Assembly: GCA_046351235.1 (NCBI GenBank)
Contig: JAXLYV010000001.1
Location: forward strand, 372,001 to 436,000
From: JBBSAT01 sp046351235
GTDB taxonomy: Bacteria; Myxococcota_A; Polyangia; Polyangiales; Sandaracinaceae
Direction of reading: 5' to 3'
Length of the DNA stretch: 64,000 bases
Position numbers and translations under genes: made by a program. The notes under the pieces were generated by a model. The model saw only the letters and a list, made by a program, of their open reading frames with translations. It searched no databases and was not told where the DNA came from. Below, piece by piece: positions 1 to 7,570 of this stretch. Position 1 is the stretch's first letter. The number at the start of each line of letters is the position of its first letter.

Positions 1-94
1 GCTCGAGCGGCTGCTCGTGGGCTCGGTGGCCGAGCAGGTGATCCGCGCGGCCGAAGTGCCCGTCACGACGGTTCGCGGTCGTCCGAAGGCCTGA
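1..94 (+). CDS. Universal stress protein family, C-terminal end (partial)
   Basis: Only the last 30 codons are inside the window, in the frame starting at base 2 and ending at the TGA at 92-94. The visible peptide contains GSVAEQVIRAAEVPV. That matches the closing helix-strand of UspA-domain proteins, where G-S-V-A-E/D-x-V-x-R follows the nucleotide loop and PV starts the last strand. It probably belongs to a cytoplasmic Usp-domain protein that begins left of the window. The call rests on this short tail, so extra domains upstream cannot be excluded. Confidence 0.6.
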   Translation, partial: LERLLVGSVAEQVIRAAEVPVTTVRGRPKA

Positions 95-119
95 GCGATC
101 GCTGGCCCGAAGGCTCGAG

Positions 120-638
120 CTAGCGGTCGCCCGAAGGCTCGAGCGCCTTCGTCTCGAGCGTCATCTCGAGCATCGTCGGGCGGAAGCCGATCTTGCGGAA
201 GAGCGCCTGCGCGCGCTCGTTCGAGGTCGCGGTGTGCAGCACGACGCGCGGCGCGCCGTGCTCGGCGGCGAGCTCGGCGAAGCGGCGCACGAGGGCCTCG
301 GCGGCGTGCGAGCGGCGCGCGCTCTCGACCACGAGCACGTCGTGCAGAGCCGCGTGCTGCGCGAGGAGCATGTTGAAGTCGCGCTTCTCGAGGCGCCCGT
401 ACACGTAGCCCACGATGGCGCCGTCGAGCTCCGCCACGAGCACGATGGCCTCGGCGCTCTGGATCTCGGTGCCGAGCCAGCGGCGGTAGCCTTCTTCCAC
501 GCCCGTCGGCAGGAAGAAGCGCTCGGGGTCGATCGCGTGGTGGAAACGGACGAGCTCGGCGGCGAGCTTGCCGAGGGTGCCGAGGTCGTCCGACGTGGCG
601 CGGCGCACCACGCCTTTGAATGCTGCGAGGTCGCTCAT
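120..638 (-). CDS. GNAT-family N-acetyltransferase
   Basis: This 172-residue protein has the layout of a single GNAT domain, which transfers an acetyl group from acetyl-CoA to an amine. The N-terminus opens with VVRRATSDDLGTLGKLAAEL, typical of the first strand and helix. The middle has strands around VLVAELDGAIVGYVYG. The end has VVLHTATSNERAQALFRKIGF, the usual motif B with N, A, F and GF. The acetyl-CoA loop (ESARRSHAAEAL) is less canonical than R/Q-x-x-G-x-G/A. I chose the ATG at 638 because the frame upstream of it is low-complexity and would overlap the promoter of the divergent lipoprotein gene. The substrate cannot be told. Confidence 0.8.
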   Translation of the reverse strand: MSDLAAFKGVVRRATSDDLGTLGKLAAELVRFHHAIDPERFFLPTGVEEGYRRWLGTEIQSAEAIVLVAELDGAIVGYVYGRLEKRDFNMLLAQHAALHDVLVVESARRSHAAEALVRRFAELAAEHGAPRVVLHTATSNERAQALFRKIGFRPTMLEMTLETKALEPSGDR

Positions 639-705
639 CGTCTCGTCAGCGTAGCTGATCGCATGGGCGGCGGCCGTCTGCCATGCTTGGAAGTGGAGGC
701 CTTCG

Positions 706-1074
706 ATGCGCGACCGACTCTTGTTCCGTGCGGGGGTTCTCGGGGTGCTCGTGCTCCTCGGTGGCTGCCGCGCCGCCACCGCCTCGCCGTACCAGCGCTG
801 CGCCTACGACTCCGACTGCCGCACGCCGAGCGACCGCTGCATCCAGGTGACGAGCTCGGGCGTGCGCGACTCCATGTGCAGCAGCTCGTGCTCGTACACG
901 GACTCGCGCTGCCCCACCGACGCGTACGGGGTGGCGGGTAGCTGCATCTCGTTCGACGGTGGCGTGCGCTACCAGTGCTACCAGACGTGCACGACCTCCA
1001 ACGTCTGCGAGTCCGGCTTCTATTGCTCGACCGTCTCGGGCAGCGGGTCGGCGCGCATCTGCCTCCCCGGTTGA
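706..1074 (+). CDS. Small Cys-rich putative lipoprotein
   Basis: The 122-residue product has a short positively charged N-terminus, a hydrophobic stretch (VLGVLVLLGG) and a Cys at about residue 21, which fits a lipobox (LLGGC). The mature part holds about ten further Cys, in patterns such as CAYDSDCRTPSDRC and CSSSCSYTDSRC. This suggests a disulfide-bonded module exposed outside the inner membrane, like the small Cys-rich repeat domains common in myxobacterial secreted proteins. A GGAGG ribosome-binding site lies just upstream of the ATG. No function can be assigned. Confidence 0.65.
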   Translation: MRDRLLFRAGVLGVLVLLGGCRAATASPYQRCAYDSDCRTPSDRCIQVTSSGVRDSMCSSSCSYTDSRCPTDAYGVAGSCISFDGGVRYQCYQTCTTSNVCESGFYCSTVSGSGSARICLPG

Positions 1075-1126
1075 GGCGGTTCGGCGAGTTGACGGCGAGC
1101 GCGGGGCCGGCATGCTCGCCGGCGCG

Positions 1127-2629
1127 ATGAGCCGAAGCCTCCAGGTCGTCGTTCTCGCTCTCCTGCTCGCGGGCTTCGCGTTCGGCGCCGGCGAGCTCGG
1201 CCGTGCACGCGGCGCGATGGCGGCGAGCACGCGCCACGTCGAACGGCCCGATGGCGCACTCTCTTTCTCCGACGAGGAGCCCCTCGAGCTCCCCGCCCAC
1301 ATCCGGCGCATCCTCGCCGGCGGCGGGCCGACGCCCGATCTCGATCAGGTCTCGCTCGAAGAGGACGTGGCGCTCGCGCAGCGCATGGTTCCCGCGGAGG
1401 GCACGATCGTCCTGTTCGCCGGCGGCGCCGGCACGCGTGCCGTGCAGGAGCGGGACCCGAGCCCCGAGGGAGACTCGGTCGTCTTCGCCCTCGGCAACCT
1501 CTTCTCCCCGCGTGGCGGGCGCGATGCGCACTACCGCCGCACGCGCCTCTCGCTCCACGGCGGCGCGAGCGTCGACGAGATCTTCGCGGCGTTCGAGCTC
1601 GCGCTCCCCGACGGCGACGACCCGCTCTTCTTCTACTTCACGGGGCACGGGCGCGGCGGGGCCACGCCGGCCGACGCGCTCGCGCAGACGTGGGGCAATG
1701 CCGGCTTCGATCCGCGCACGTTCGCCGAGCAGATGGAGGACCTCGGCACCGAGCGCCGCGTGCGCGTCGTCGTCACGAGCTGCTTCTCGGGCGGCTTCGC
1801 CGAGATCGCGTTCCGGGGTGCCGACGAGACGCTCGGGCCGACCGAGCAAGACCGATGCGGGATCTTCTCGACCTCGTGGGATCGGGAGTCCGGCGGGTGC
1901 GACAGCGACACCGACCGGGCGGTGCACGAGGGCTTCGGCGTGTACTTCCTCTCCGCGCTCGGCGGCCGCGATCGGGACGGGAACGACGCGCGCGCTCGCA
2001 TCGATCGCGATCACGACGGCACGATCACGCTGCTCGAGGCGCTGGCCGAGGTCCGCATCGCGTCGCGCGCGATCGACGTGCCCATCACGACGAGCGAGCG
2101 CCTCCTGCGGTCCGTCGCGCCCGAGGAGGGCGAGGCCGTCCCGGTGTCCTTGCCCGAGGAGTCGGCCGTGATCGACGCGCTCCTCGCCGCGCTCCACCTC
2201 GACTCGGTGGAAGCCGTCGAGCGCTCGCTCGAGATGCTGCGCGCGCGCGAGGAGGAGAACACCGACGCGCTCACCGAGGCGTACGCCGAGGCCGACGATC
2301 GCGCGGCCGAGGTCGCGGGCGCGGTGCTCTCGCGGTGGCCGGTGCTCGACGATCCCTACCATCCCGACTATCCGGCGATGCTCCGCGAGGCCCACGACGA
2401 GCTGCGGGAGTTCTTCGAGTCCGAGGAGGCCATCGCGTGGGCCGAGGCCGAGGACGACGCGAGCGCGCTCCAGACCGCGAACGACGGGCTCGAGGTCGAG
2501 ATCGCGGTGCACCTGCGCGTGCTGCAGGCGGCCGAGACGCTCGCGCTCGCGGGGCGCTTGGCGGCGCGCGGCGGGCCGAGCTGGGAGCGCTTCCAGGCGA
2601 TGCGCGCGTGCGAGGCGAGCGCGCCCTGA
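1127..2629 (+). CDS. Secreted caspase-like (clan CD) peptidase with calcium-loop motif
   Basis: The protein has 500 residues from the ATG at 1127, which puts a hydrophobic export signal (VVVLALLLAGFAFG) at the N-terminus. The core looks like a caspase/C13-C14 fold: a strand ending in YFTGHG with a putative catalytic His near residue 174, then VVVTSCFSGGF with a putative Cys near residue 219. A D-rich stretch DRDHDGTITLLEAL near residue 300 resembles an EF-hand loop and may bind calcium. The C-terminal third is helical and acidic. The dyad spacing fits clan CD, but substrate preference (Arg/Lys or Asp) cannot be read. It may be a metacaspase-like protease acting outside the cytoplasm. An ATG at 1112 is the alternative start. 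Confidence 0.7.
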   Translation: MSRSLQVVVLALLLAGFAFGAGELGRARGAMAASTRHVERPDGALSFSDEEPLELPAHIRRILAGGGPTPDLDQVSLEEDVALAQRMVPAEGTIVLFAGGAGTRAVQERDPSPEGDSVVFALGNLFSPRGGRDAHYRRTRLSLHGGASVDEIFAAFELALPDGDDPLFFYFTGHGRGGATPADALAQTWGNAGFDPRTFAEQMEDLGTERRVRVVVTSCFSGGFAEIAFRGADETLGPTEQDRCGIFSTSWDRESGGCDSDTDRAVHEGFGVYFLSALGGRDRDGNDARARIDRDHDGTITLLEALAEVRIASRAIDVPITTSERLLRSVAPEEGEAVPVSLPEESAVIDALLAALHLDSVEAVERSLEMLRAREEENTDALTEAYAEADDRAAEVAGAVLSRWPVLDDPYHPDYPAMLREAHDELREFFESEEAIAWAEAEDDASALQTANDGLEVEIAVHLRVLQAAETLALAGRLAARGGPSWERFQAMRACEASAP

Positions 2630-2668
2630 AGGCTGCACGTGGCGTGCGCGCCCTGGTACTTTGGGCGC

Positions 2669-3667
2669 ATGACGACGCTCCGCACGCTCGCCGCCTTCGC
2701 GCTCCTTCCGCTCGCGGCGTGCGCGACGCCTCCTGCCGAGACCGATGCGGCGCTCGTCGACGCGAGCGCGCCGGCCGACGCCGGGGAGGGCGACGGGGGG
2801 GACGACGCGGGGCGACGGCGCGATGCCGGCGGGGACGCGGGACCGAGCCCGGTCGAGGTCTTCGCCGACGTGGGAAGCACGACGGAGGGCATCGCGCTCG
2901 GCGCCACGCCCGACGGAACGCCGGTGCTCTACGTCGGCGCCGCCGACGACCGCATCGTGCGCGTCGACGCCGCGGGCGTGGTGAGCGACTTCGTCTCCAT
3001 CGATGGACCGGTCGGGCTCTCGGTGCGCCGCGACGGCACGCTGCTCGTGTGCGCGAAGCTGCCCGCCGCGATGGGCGGCGCGCCGGCGATCTTCACGGTC
3101 ACCCCCGACGGCGTGGTCACGCCGATCGTGACCGCGGCGCCGGGCGGTGCACCGTTCGGTCTCACGAACTTCGTGACCGAGGCGCCCGACGGCTCCATCG
3201 TCTTCTCCGACTCGGCGGGCGACGCGCTCTACCGCGCCGACGCCGACGGGAGCCACGTCGCGCTCGTGGCGGCGATCTCCTACGCGAACGGCCTCGCGTT
3301 CTCGCCCGACGGGACGACGCTCTACGTCGCCTCGTGGGACACCCAGACGCTGCACGCGATCGCCTTCGACCCCGCCACCGGCACCTACGGCGCGAGGACG
3401 ACCGCGCACGAGGGCGTGAGCGGGGTCGACGGCCTCGTCACCACGTCGACCGGCGCGATCGTCCTCGTGACGAGCACGCTCGGGATCCTGCTCGTCGACC
3501 CGACGGCGCCCACGGCCGAGCCGACGACGCTGCTCGCCGGCCGCGCGCTCGCGCTCCCGGCCAACGGGGTCTTCGGCGACGCCGCGTTCGGGATCCACGA
3601 CGTGTTCTTGTCGTCGCTGGGCCGGCAGACGATCTTCGTCCTCCACACCGATCTCGCCGGGCCCTGA
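2669..3667 (+). CDS. SMP-30/gluconolactonase-like beta-propeller lipoprotein
   Basis: The 332-residue product has a lipoprotein signal (LLPLAAC, Cys near 18) and then an Asp/Ala/Gly-rich linker to about residue 60. The rest shows the strand repeats of a six-bladed SMP-30/strictosidine-synthase type propeller, such as VLYVGAADDRIVRVDAAG and NGLAFSPDGTTLYVASW. SMP-30 enzymes are metal-dependent lactonases, but the same fold also serves in non-enzymatic surface proteins. The ATG at 2669 places the signal peptide correctly. The gene is followed immediately by a strong terminator. Confidence 0.7.
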   Translation: MTTLRTLAAFALLPLAACATPPAETDAALVDASAPADAGEGDGGDDAGRRRDAGGDAGPSPVEVFADVGSTTEGIALGATPDGTPVLYVGAADDRIVRVDAAGVVSDFVSIDGPVGLSVRRDGTLLVCAKLPAAMGGAPAIFTVTPDGVVTPIVTAAPGGAPFGLTNFVTEAPDGSIVFSDSAGDALYRADADGSHVALVAAISYANGLAFSPDGTTLYVASWDTQTLHAIAFDPATGTYGARTTAHEGVSGVDGLVTTSTGAIVLVTSTLGILLVDPTAPTAEPTTLLAGRALALPANGVFGDAAFGIHDVFLSSLGRQTIFVLHTDLAGP

Positions 3668-3670
3668 AGG

Positions 3671-3694
3671 CCCGACAGGAATCCTCCTGTCGGG
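3671..3694 (+). terminator. Terminator hairpin 1 of a tandem trio
   Basis: A perfect 10-bp stem, CCCGACAGGA / TCCTGTCGGG, with a 4-base loop starts 3 bp after the stop codon of the propeller gene. It is followed by the T-rich stretch TTCTT. It reads as a rho-independent terminator for the plus strand. Confidence 0.75.
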
Positions 3695-3712
3695 TTCTTC
3701 CAAACCCAAAAA

Positions 3713-3735
3713 ACCCGAGCGATTCTCGCTCGGGT
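3713..3735. terminator. Hairpin 2 of the tandem trio
   Basis: A perfect 10-bp stem, ACCCGAGCGA / TCGCTCGGGT, has a 3-base loop. The A-run lies on its left side, so the U-tail would form on a minus-strand transcript, although no minus-strand gene reads into it here. It may be a backup terminator or part of a folded RNA. Confidence 0.5.
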
Positions 3736-3740
3736 AGGAC

Positions 3741-3769
3741 AAGGCGCGACAGGTTTCCTGTCACGCCTT
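3741..3769. terminator. Hairpin 3 of the tandem trio
   Basis: A 13-bp stem, AAGGCGCGACAGG / CCTGTCACGCCTT, has a 3-base loop and one mismatch. It shares the GACAGG/CCTGTC core with hairpin 1, which suggests duplication. It sits about 50 bp before the next gene, so it could be a terminator or a leader structure. Confidence 0.5.
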
Positions 3770-3819
3770 GAGCCGCGCATTGCGGAGCGTCTCGCGCCGA
3801 GCGAGCTATTCTCCGCGCC

Positions 3820-5649
3820 TTGCCGTCCGTCGACTCTCTCGCGCTCTCCTGTCCTCACGCCGCCGACTGCCCGGGCTGCCCGCTCATGGGCAAGCCGAGG
3901 GGCGAGCAGCTCGCGCGCAAGCGCGCCACGCTCGTGACGGCGCTCGCTCCCTACGCGCTCGCGGTCGAGCCCGCGGAAGGGATCGTCTCGCCGGAGGAAG
4001 AGGCCGGCTACCGCACGCGCGCCAAGCTCGTGGCGGGTGAGGGCGGCGCGCTCGGTCTGTTCCGCGCCGGCACGCACGAGGTCGTCGATCTTCCGGGCTG
4101 TCTCGTCCTGCGCCCCGTCGTGGCCGCCGTCGCGCAGGCGGCGCGCGCGCTCCTCGCGGAGGGCGTCGTGCGCTCGGTCGAGGACGGCGGCTGGCTCGCG
4201 GGCATCGACGTGCGCGAGGCGCTCGGCCCGCACGCGCAGGCCCGCACGCTGGTGATGCTGCTCGTCAACGGCGCGCCGCCCGAGGACGAGCTCGAGCGCG
4301 TGGGGGGCGAGCTCGTGCAGCGCTGCGGCTCGGTGGTCTCGCTCGCCGTGCTGCGAGGCGAGCCGGGCCCGCAGCTGCTCGCGGGCGAGCTCGAGGTGCT
4401 GCGCGGGCCGACCGAGATCGAGGATCGCATCGATCCCACCGGGCCCTTCCACTACGCGGCCCACGGCTCGTTCGTGCAGGCCTCGCGCCGCGCGGCGAGC
4501 GCGATCGTGTCGGCGATCGAGCAGCTCGCGCGCACCGCGAAGACGCCGCCGCGCGTGCTCGAGCTCTTCGCCGGATCGGCGACGACCGGGCTCACGCTCG
4601 CGCGGGCAGGGGCGCACGTCGTCTCCGTCGAGCTCTTCGGCCCGGCGATCGCGCGGGCCGAGCGCGCTGCCGGCGAGCAGGGGCTCGGCCGCCGCTTCGA
4701 GGCGCGTCGGGCCGACGCCGACGCCGCCGTCGCGGACGCCCTCGCCATCGGCGAAGAGTTCGACCTCGTGGTCGTGAACCCGCCGCGGCGGGGCCTCTCG
4801 CCCATGCTGCGCGAGGGCATCGCCAAGCTCGGCCCCAAGCGCGTCGCGTACGTCAGCTGCGAGCCGCGGACGCTGGCGCGCGACCTCGCCCACTTCGCGC
4901 GCCTCGGGCTCGGCGTCACGGAGATGACCGGCGTCGACATGATGCCGCAGACCGACAAGGTCGAGACGCTCGCGTTCCTCGCGCCGCGCCCGATCGCGCC
5001 CGCGACGGTGCTGCACGAAGAGGGCGATCTCGTCGTGGTGCGCAAGGATCCGCACGAGCCGACGACGCCCCATCCGGAGTACGCGTCGTCCCTCACCGAT
5101 CGCGTCCGCGCGCTGCCTTTCCTCGCCGCGGCCCAGGCCATCCATCGCCTCGACGTGGGCACGAGCGGTGTCTGCTTGTTCGCGCGGCGGCCCGATGCGG
5201 TGGCGCCACTCCAAGCCGCGCTCGGGAGCGCGACGAAGACCTACGTCGCGCTCGTGCGCGGCATCCCGCACAAGAAGGGGCGCGTGCGTGCGCCGCTCGA
5301 CGAGCGCGGCAAGGTGCTCGAGGCGACGACGCGCTTCGTGCGTCGCGAGGTGGTGCGCGGCCACGCGCGCATCGAGGCGAGCCCGGCCGAAGGCCGCACG
5401 CACCAGATCCGCCGGCACCTCGCCTCGATCGGCCACGCCGTGCTGGGGGACGAGCGCTACGGGCACGGACCGAGCAACCGTCATCTCTACGAGCGCTACG
5501 GCCTCGACCGCACGTTCCTGCACCTCGGCTGCCTCGTGATGCGCGTGGGCGATCAAGAGCTGGTGCTCGAGGCGCCGCTCGCGCCGGATCTCTCGGCCGT
5601 GCTCGACGCGATGCGCGGAAAGTCGCCGCCGGGGCGCACCGACGCGTGA
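3820..5649 (+). CDS. Fusion: TrmA/RumA-type rRNA (uracil-C5) methyltransferase + RluA-type pseudouridine synthase
   Basis: The 609-residue protein joins two RNA-modifying enzymes. Residues 1 to about 385 form an RumA-like m5U methyltransferase: a probable [4Fe-4S] set (C11, C17, C20 and C94), the SAM motif ELFAGSATTG near 247, NPPRRG near 325 and the nucleophile loop VSCEPRTLARD near 346. No N-terminal TRAM domain is visible. Residues from about 395 to 605 form an RluA-type pseudouridine synthase with HRLDVGTSG near 442, which carries the catalytic Asp, and GRTHQIRRHL. Both act on uridines in structured RNA, probably 23S rRNA. The start is TTG, chosen because it keeps all the cluster cysteines; the first ATG would remove three of them. 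Confidence 0.85.
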   Translation: MPSVDSLALSCPHAADCPGCPLMGKPRGEQLARKRATLVTALAPYALAVEPAEGIVSPEEEAGYRTRAKLVAGEGGALGLFRAGTHEVVDLPGCLVLRPVVAAVAQAARALLAEGVVRSVEDGGWLAGIDVREALGPHAQARTLVMLLVNGAPPEDELERVGGELVQRCGSVVSLAVLRGEPGPQLLAGELEVLRGPTEIEDRIDPTGPFHYAAHGSFVQASRRAASAIVSAIEQLARTAKTPPRVLELFAGSATTGLTLARAGAHVVSVELFGPAIARAERAAGEQGLGRRFEARRADADAAVADALAIGEEFDLVVVNPPRRGLSPMLREGIAKLGPKRVAYVSCEPRTLARDLAHFARLGLGVTEMTGVDMMPQTDKVETLAFLAPRPIAPATVLHEEGDLVVVRKDPHEPTTPHPEYASSLTDRVRALPFLAAAQAIHRLDVGTSGVCLFARRPDAVAPLQAALGSATKTYVALVRGIPHKKGRVRAPLDERGKVLEATTRFVRREVVRGHARIEASPAEGRTHQIRRHLASIGHAVLGDERYGHGPSNRHLYERYGLDRTFLHLGCLVMRVGDQELVLEAPLAPDLSAVLDAMRGKSPPGRTDA

Positions 5650-5656
5650 CGCGTCA

Positions 5657-5684
5657 CGCTCACCCGTCACGTGACGCGTGAGCG
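5657..5684. promoter_or_regulatory. 28-bp near-perfect palindrome
   Basis: Two 14-base arms centred on CAC|GTG match at all but one pair, starting 8 bp after the stop codon of the fusion gene. A second inverted pair, ACGCGTCACG / CGTGACGCGT, overlaps it at 5649-5679. It could be a dimeric repressor site for the lipoprotein gene at 5792 or a terminator without a U-run. I see no evidence that decides between these. Confidence 0.4.
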
Positions 5685-5791
5685 GCGCGCACGCTGAGGT
5701 GCTCCTCGCGTGCGCGGGCTTCACGCTCGCGCGCGCCGCCGCACGAAACCGCGCGCGAGCGAGTGGCCTGGCGCGTGCACGGGAGGCGGGC

Positions 5792-6382
5792 ATGCGAACC
5801 ACGCGCTCGAGCTCCCTCGTTCTCCTCGGTCTGATCTCTCTCTCGGCGTCGGCGTGCTCCACGAGCACGACCGGCACGCAGCCCTTCGACACGGGCCTCG
5901 ATCCCTCGCGCACCGCCGTCTCGCTGAGCGTCGAGGAGACCCGCGCCGTCTGCGAGCAGTTCTCGGACGAGACGCAGGCGCGCTTCGACCGCATCCGCCA
6001 GCTCCTGTGTCTCAGCGCGGCGGCCTATGCGGACACCGAAGCGAGCTGCCACTCCAACTACGACCAGTGCATCGCGCGGCTCGAAGGCGCGGTAGCGTTC
6101 TCCTGCGATCCCACCGGCCGCCTCACGCCGACGGAGAATCCGCACGTCTGCGCGGGCGTGACCGTCGACCAGATCGAGCACGGCCTCACCGTCTTTCTCA
6201 ACGCGACGACCACGACGACGGCCGCCTCGCTCTGCGCGATGCCGCTGAGCCAGCGCATGGGCTTCGGTGACCTCAGCCACTTCGGCGCCAGCGAGAGCGA
6301 CATCGCCGGCTACAACTGCGCCGTGAACACGACGCTCCATCCGACCGTGCTCTGCGACGGCGCTGCGTGCTTCTCGATCTGA
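5792..6382 (+). CDS. Putative lipoprotein of unknown function
   Basis: The 196-residue product starts at the ATG at 5792 behind GGGAGGCGGG. It has a lipoprotein signal, with a hydrophobic LVLLGLISLSASAC ending in Cys near residue 22. The mature part has about ten Cys and a helical start (VEETRAVCEQFSDETQARFDRIRQLLC), which suggests disulfide-stabilised helices in the periplasm or at the outer membrane. I do not recognise the family. The gene is convergent with the next one, with only 10 bp between stops. Confidence 0.6.
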   Translation: MRTTRSSSLVLLGLISLSASACSTSTTGTQPFDTGLDPSRTAVSLSVEETRAVCEQFSDETQARFDRIRQLLCLSAAAYADTEASCHSNYDQCIARLEGAVAFSCDPTGRLTPTENPHVCAGVTVDQIEHGLTVFLNATTTTTAASLCAMPLSQRMGFGDLSHFGASESDIAGYNCAVNTTLHPTVLCDGAACFSI

Positions 6383-6392
6383 TCGGGAGGGC

Positions 6393-7346
6393 TCAGCGGT
6401 TGACGAACGCGTCGAGCATCGCACTGCCGATGCTCACCGCCTCGGCGTGATCTTCGTTGTGCGTCACGCGCGCGCCCGCGTCGGTGAACACGAGGTAGGT
6501 CACGCCCGAGTCGACGCCGCCCGTGCGCGGGTTGCTGGGGATGCCGAGCGCCTCCGCCATCGCGAACGAGGCCTCGCCGATCCCCGACGAGGGACCGGCG
6601 TCGCCGAAGATGCCGTAGGCCATCCGGTCCTGATAGAGGACGACCGCCACCTGGCCGATGCGGATGCCGTGATCGGCGTAGCGGAAGCGCGCGCTCGGGA
6701 GCGGGATGACGATGAAGGGCAGGGTGCTCGCGTCGAGCGCGTTGCCGTGCGAATCGACGCCGCTCGTGTCGGGCATGTAATCCGGGTCCGACATGCAGAG
6801 CGCGCTCTGGCCGCCATCGCAGTCGATGTCCATGTCGGCCTGCCACCAGATCACGTTCGCGGTCTGGCAAACGGGCACGGTCTCGGGATCGCCGGCATCG
6901 AGGCCGTAGTCGCCGCCGATGCGGTTGCAGGCCCCGAGCGAGGCGAGCACCTCGGCCGGCGTGAGCGTCCCCGGCATGCCGCCGTCGACGTCGGGAAGGC
7001 AGCACTGGATGTCGGCGGGGCCGGGGCAGAGGCCCATCCGCGGCATGTGACCGGCGGGGCAGAGCGACGTGCTCTCGCAGACGCCCATGATGCCGGCGTA
7101 GGAGCAGGGGCCCCAGGTGGCGTCGGTCTGGGCTGTGGCGTCCGCGGGGCGGGCGGCGTCGTCGGCGGGGGCGGCGTCGTCGATGGGGGCGTCGTCCTCC
7201 GTCGCCGCGTCCATGGCCGCGGCGCCCGCATCGCGATCGGGATCGGTCGCGGCATCCTCGGTCGAGCGCGCTCGCGGCGCGGCGCAGCCGAGGGCGAGCG
7301 GACCGGCGACCGAGATCGTGAGCACGATCGAGGCGAAGACGCGCAT
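6393..7346 (-). CDS. Putative lipoprotein with Asp/Ala linker, unknown function
   Basis: The 317-residue protein has a lipoprotein signal (LALGC, Cys near 21), then an Asp/Ala/Thr-rich linker to about residue 75 of a type shared by several secreted proteins here. The globular part has paired Cys (WGPCSYAGIMGVCESTSLC; CPGPADIQCC), as in small disulfide modules. An alpha/beta region follows that includes PFIVIPLPSARFRYADHGIRIG. I do not recognise the fold. It is divergent from bamA and shares a 224-bp upstream region with it. Confidence 0.6.
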   Translation of the reverse strand: MRVFASIVLTISVAGPLALGCAAPRARSTEDAATDPDRDAGAAAMDAATEDDAPIDDAAPADDAARPADATAQTDATWGPCSYAGIMGVCESTSLCPAGHMPRMGLCPGPADIQCCLPDVDGGMPGTLTPAEVLASLGACNRIGGDYGLDAGDPETVPVCQTANVIWWQADMDIDCDGGQSALCMSDPDYMPDTSGVDSHGNALDASTLPFIVIPLPSARFRYADHGIRIGQVAVVLYQDRMAYGIFGDAGPSSGIGEASFAMAEALGIPSNPRTGGVDSGVTYLVFTDAGARVTHNEDHAEAVSIGSAMLDAFVNR

Positions 7347-7462
7347 CGGGCGAGCGTACCGCGGTCCTCGCGCGCCGTGCTCGGCTCGCTGGGCCGCCCC
7401 GTCCGCCGGTGCGGCGGTGAAAGCGACCTGCGACGCCGTTCGTACTCAGGCACGAGTCGTCC

Positions 7463-7491
7463 TTGACCCGTCCGACCCCCGCCGCTAGAAC
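7463..7491 (+). promoter_or_regulatory. Housekeeping-type promoter for bamA
   Basis: TTGACC at 7463-7468 and TAGAAC at 7486-7491 are separated by 17 bp, which fits a vegetative sigma-70-type promoter. Transcription would start near 7498, leaving a leader of about 70 bases before the bamA ATG. Confidence 0.6.
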
Positions 7492-7570
7492 GCGCGGGTT
7501 TTTCGGCCGGAAACCCTCGGCACTTCTCGATTTTCCCCGCTTCTCAGCGCCCGAAAGCCCTCTCCGCGCG

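Noticed and set aside
635..3742. A 1035-codon open frame on the minus strand
   Set aside because: It lies opposite two genes with signal peptides and domain motifs. Its composition is that of a shadow frame.
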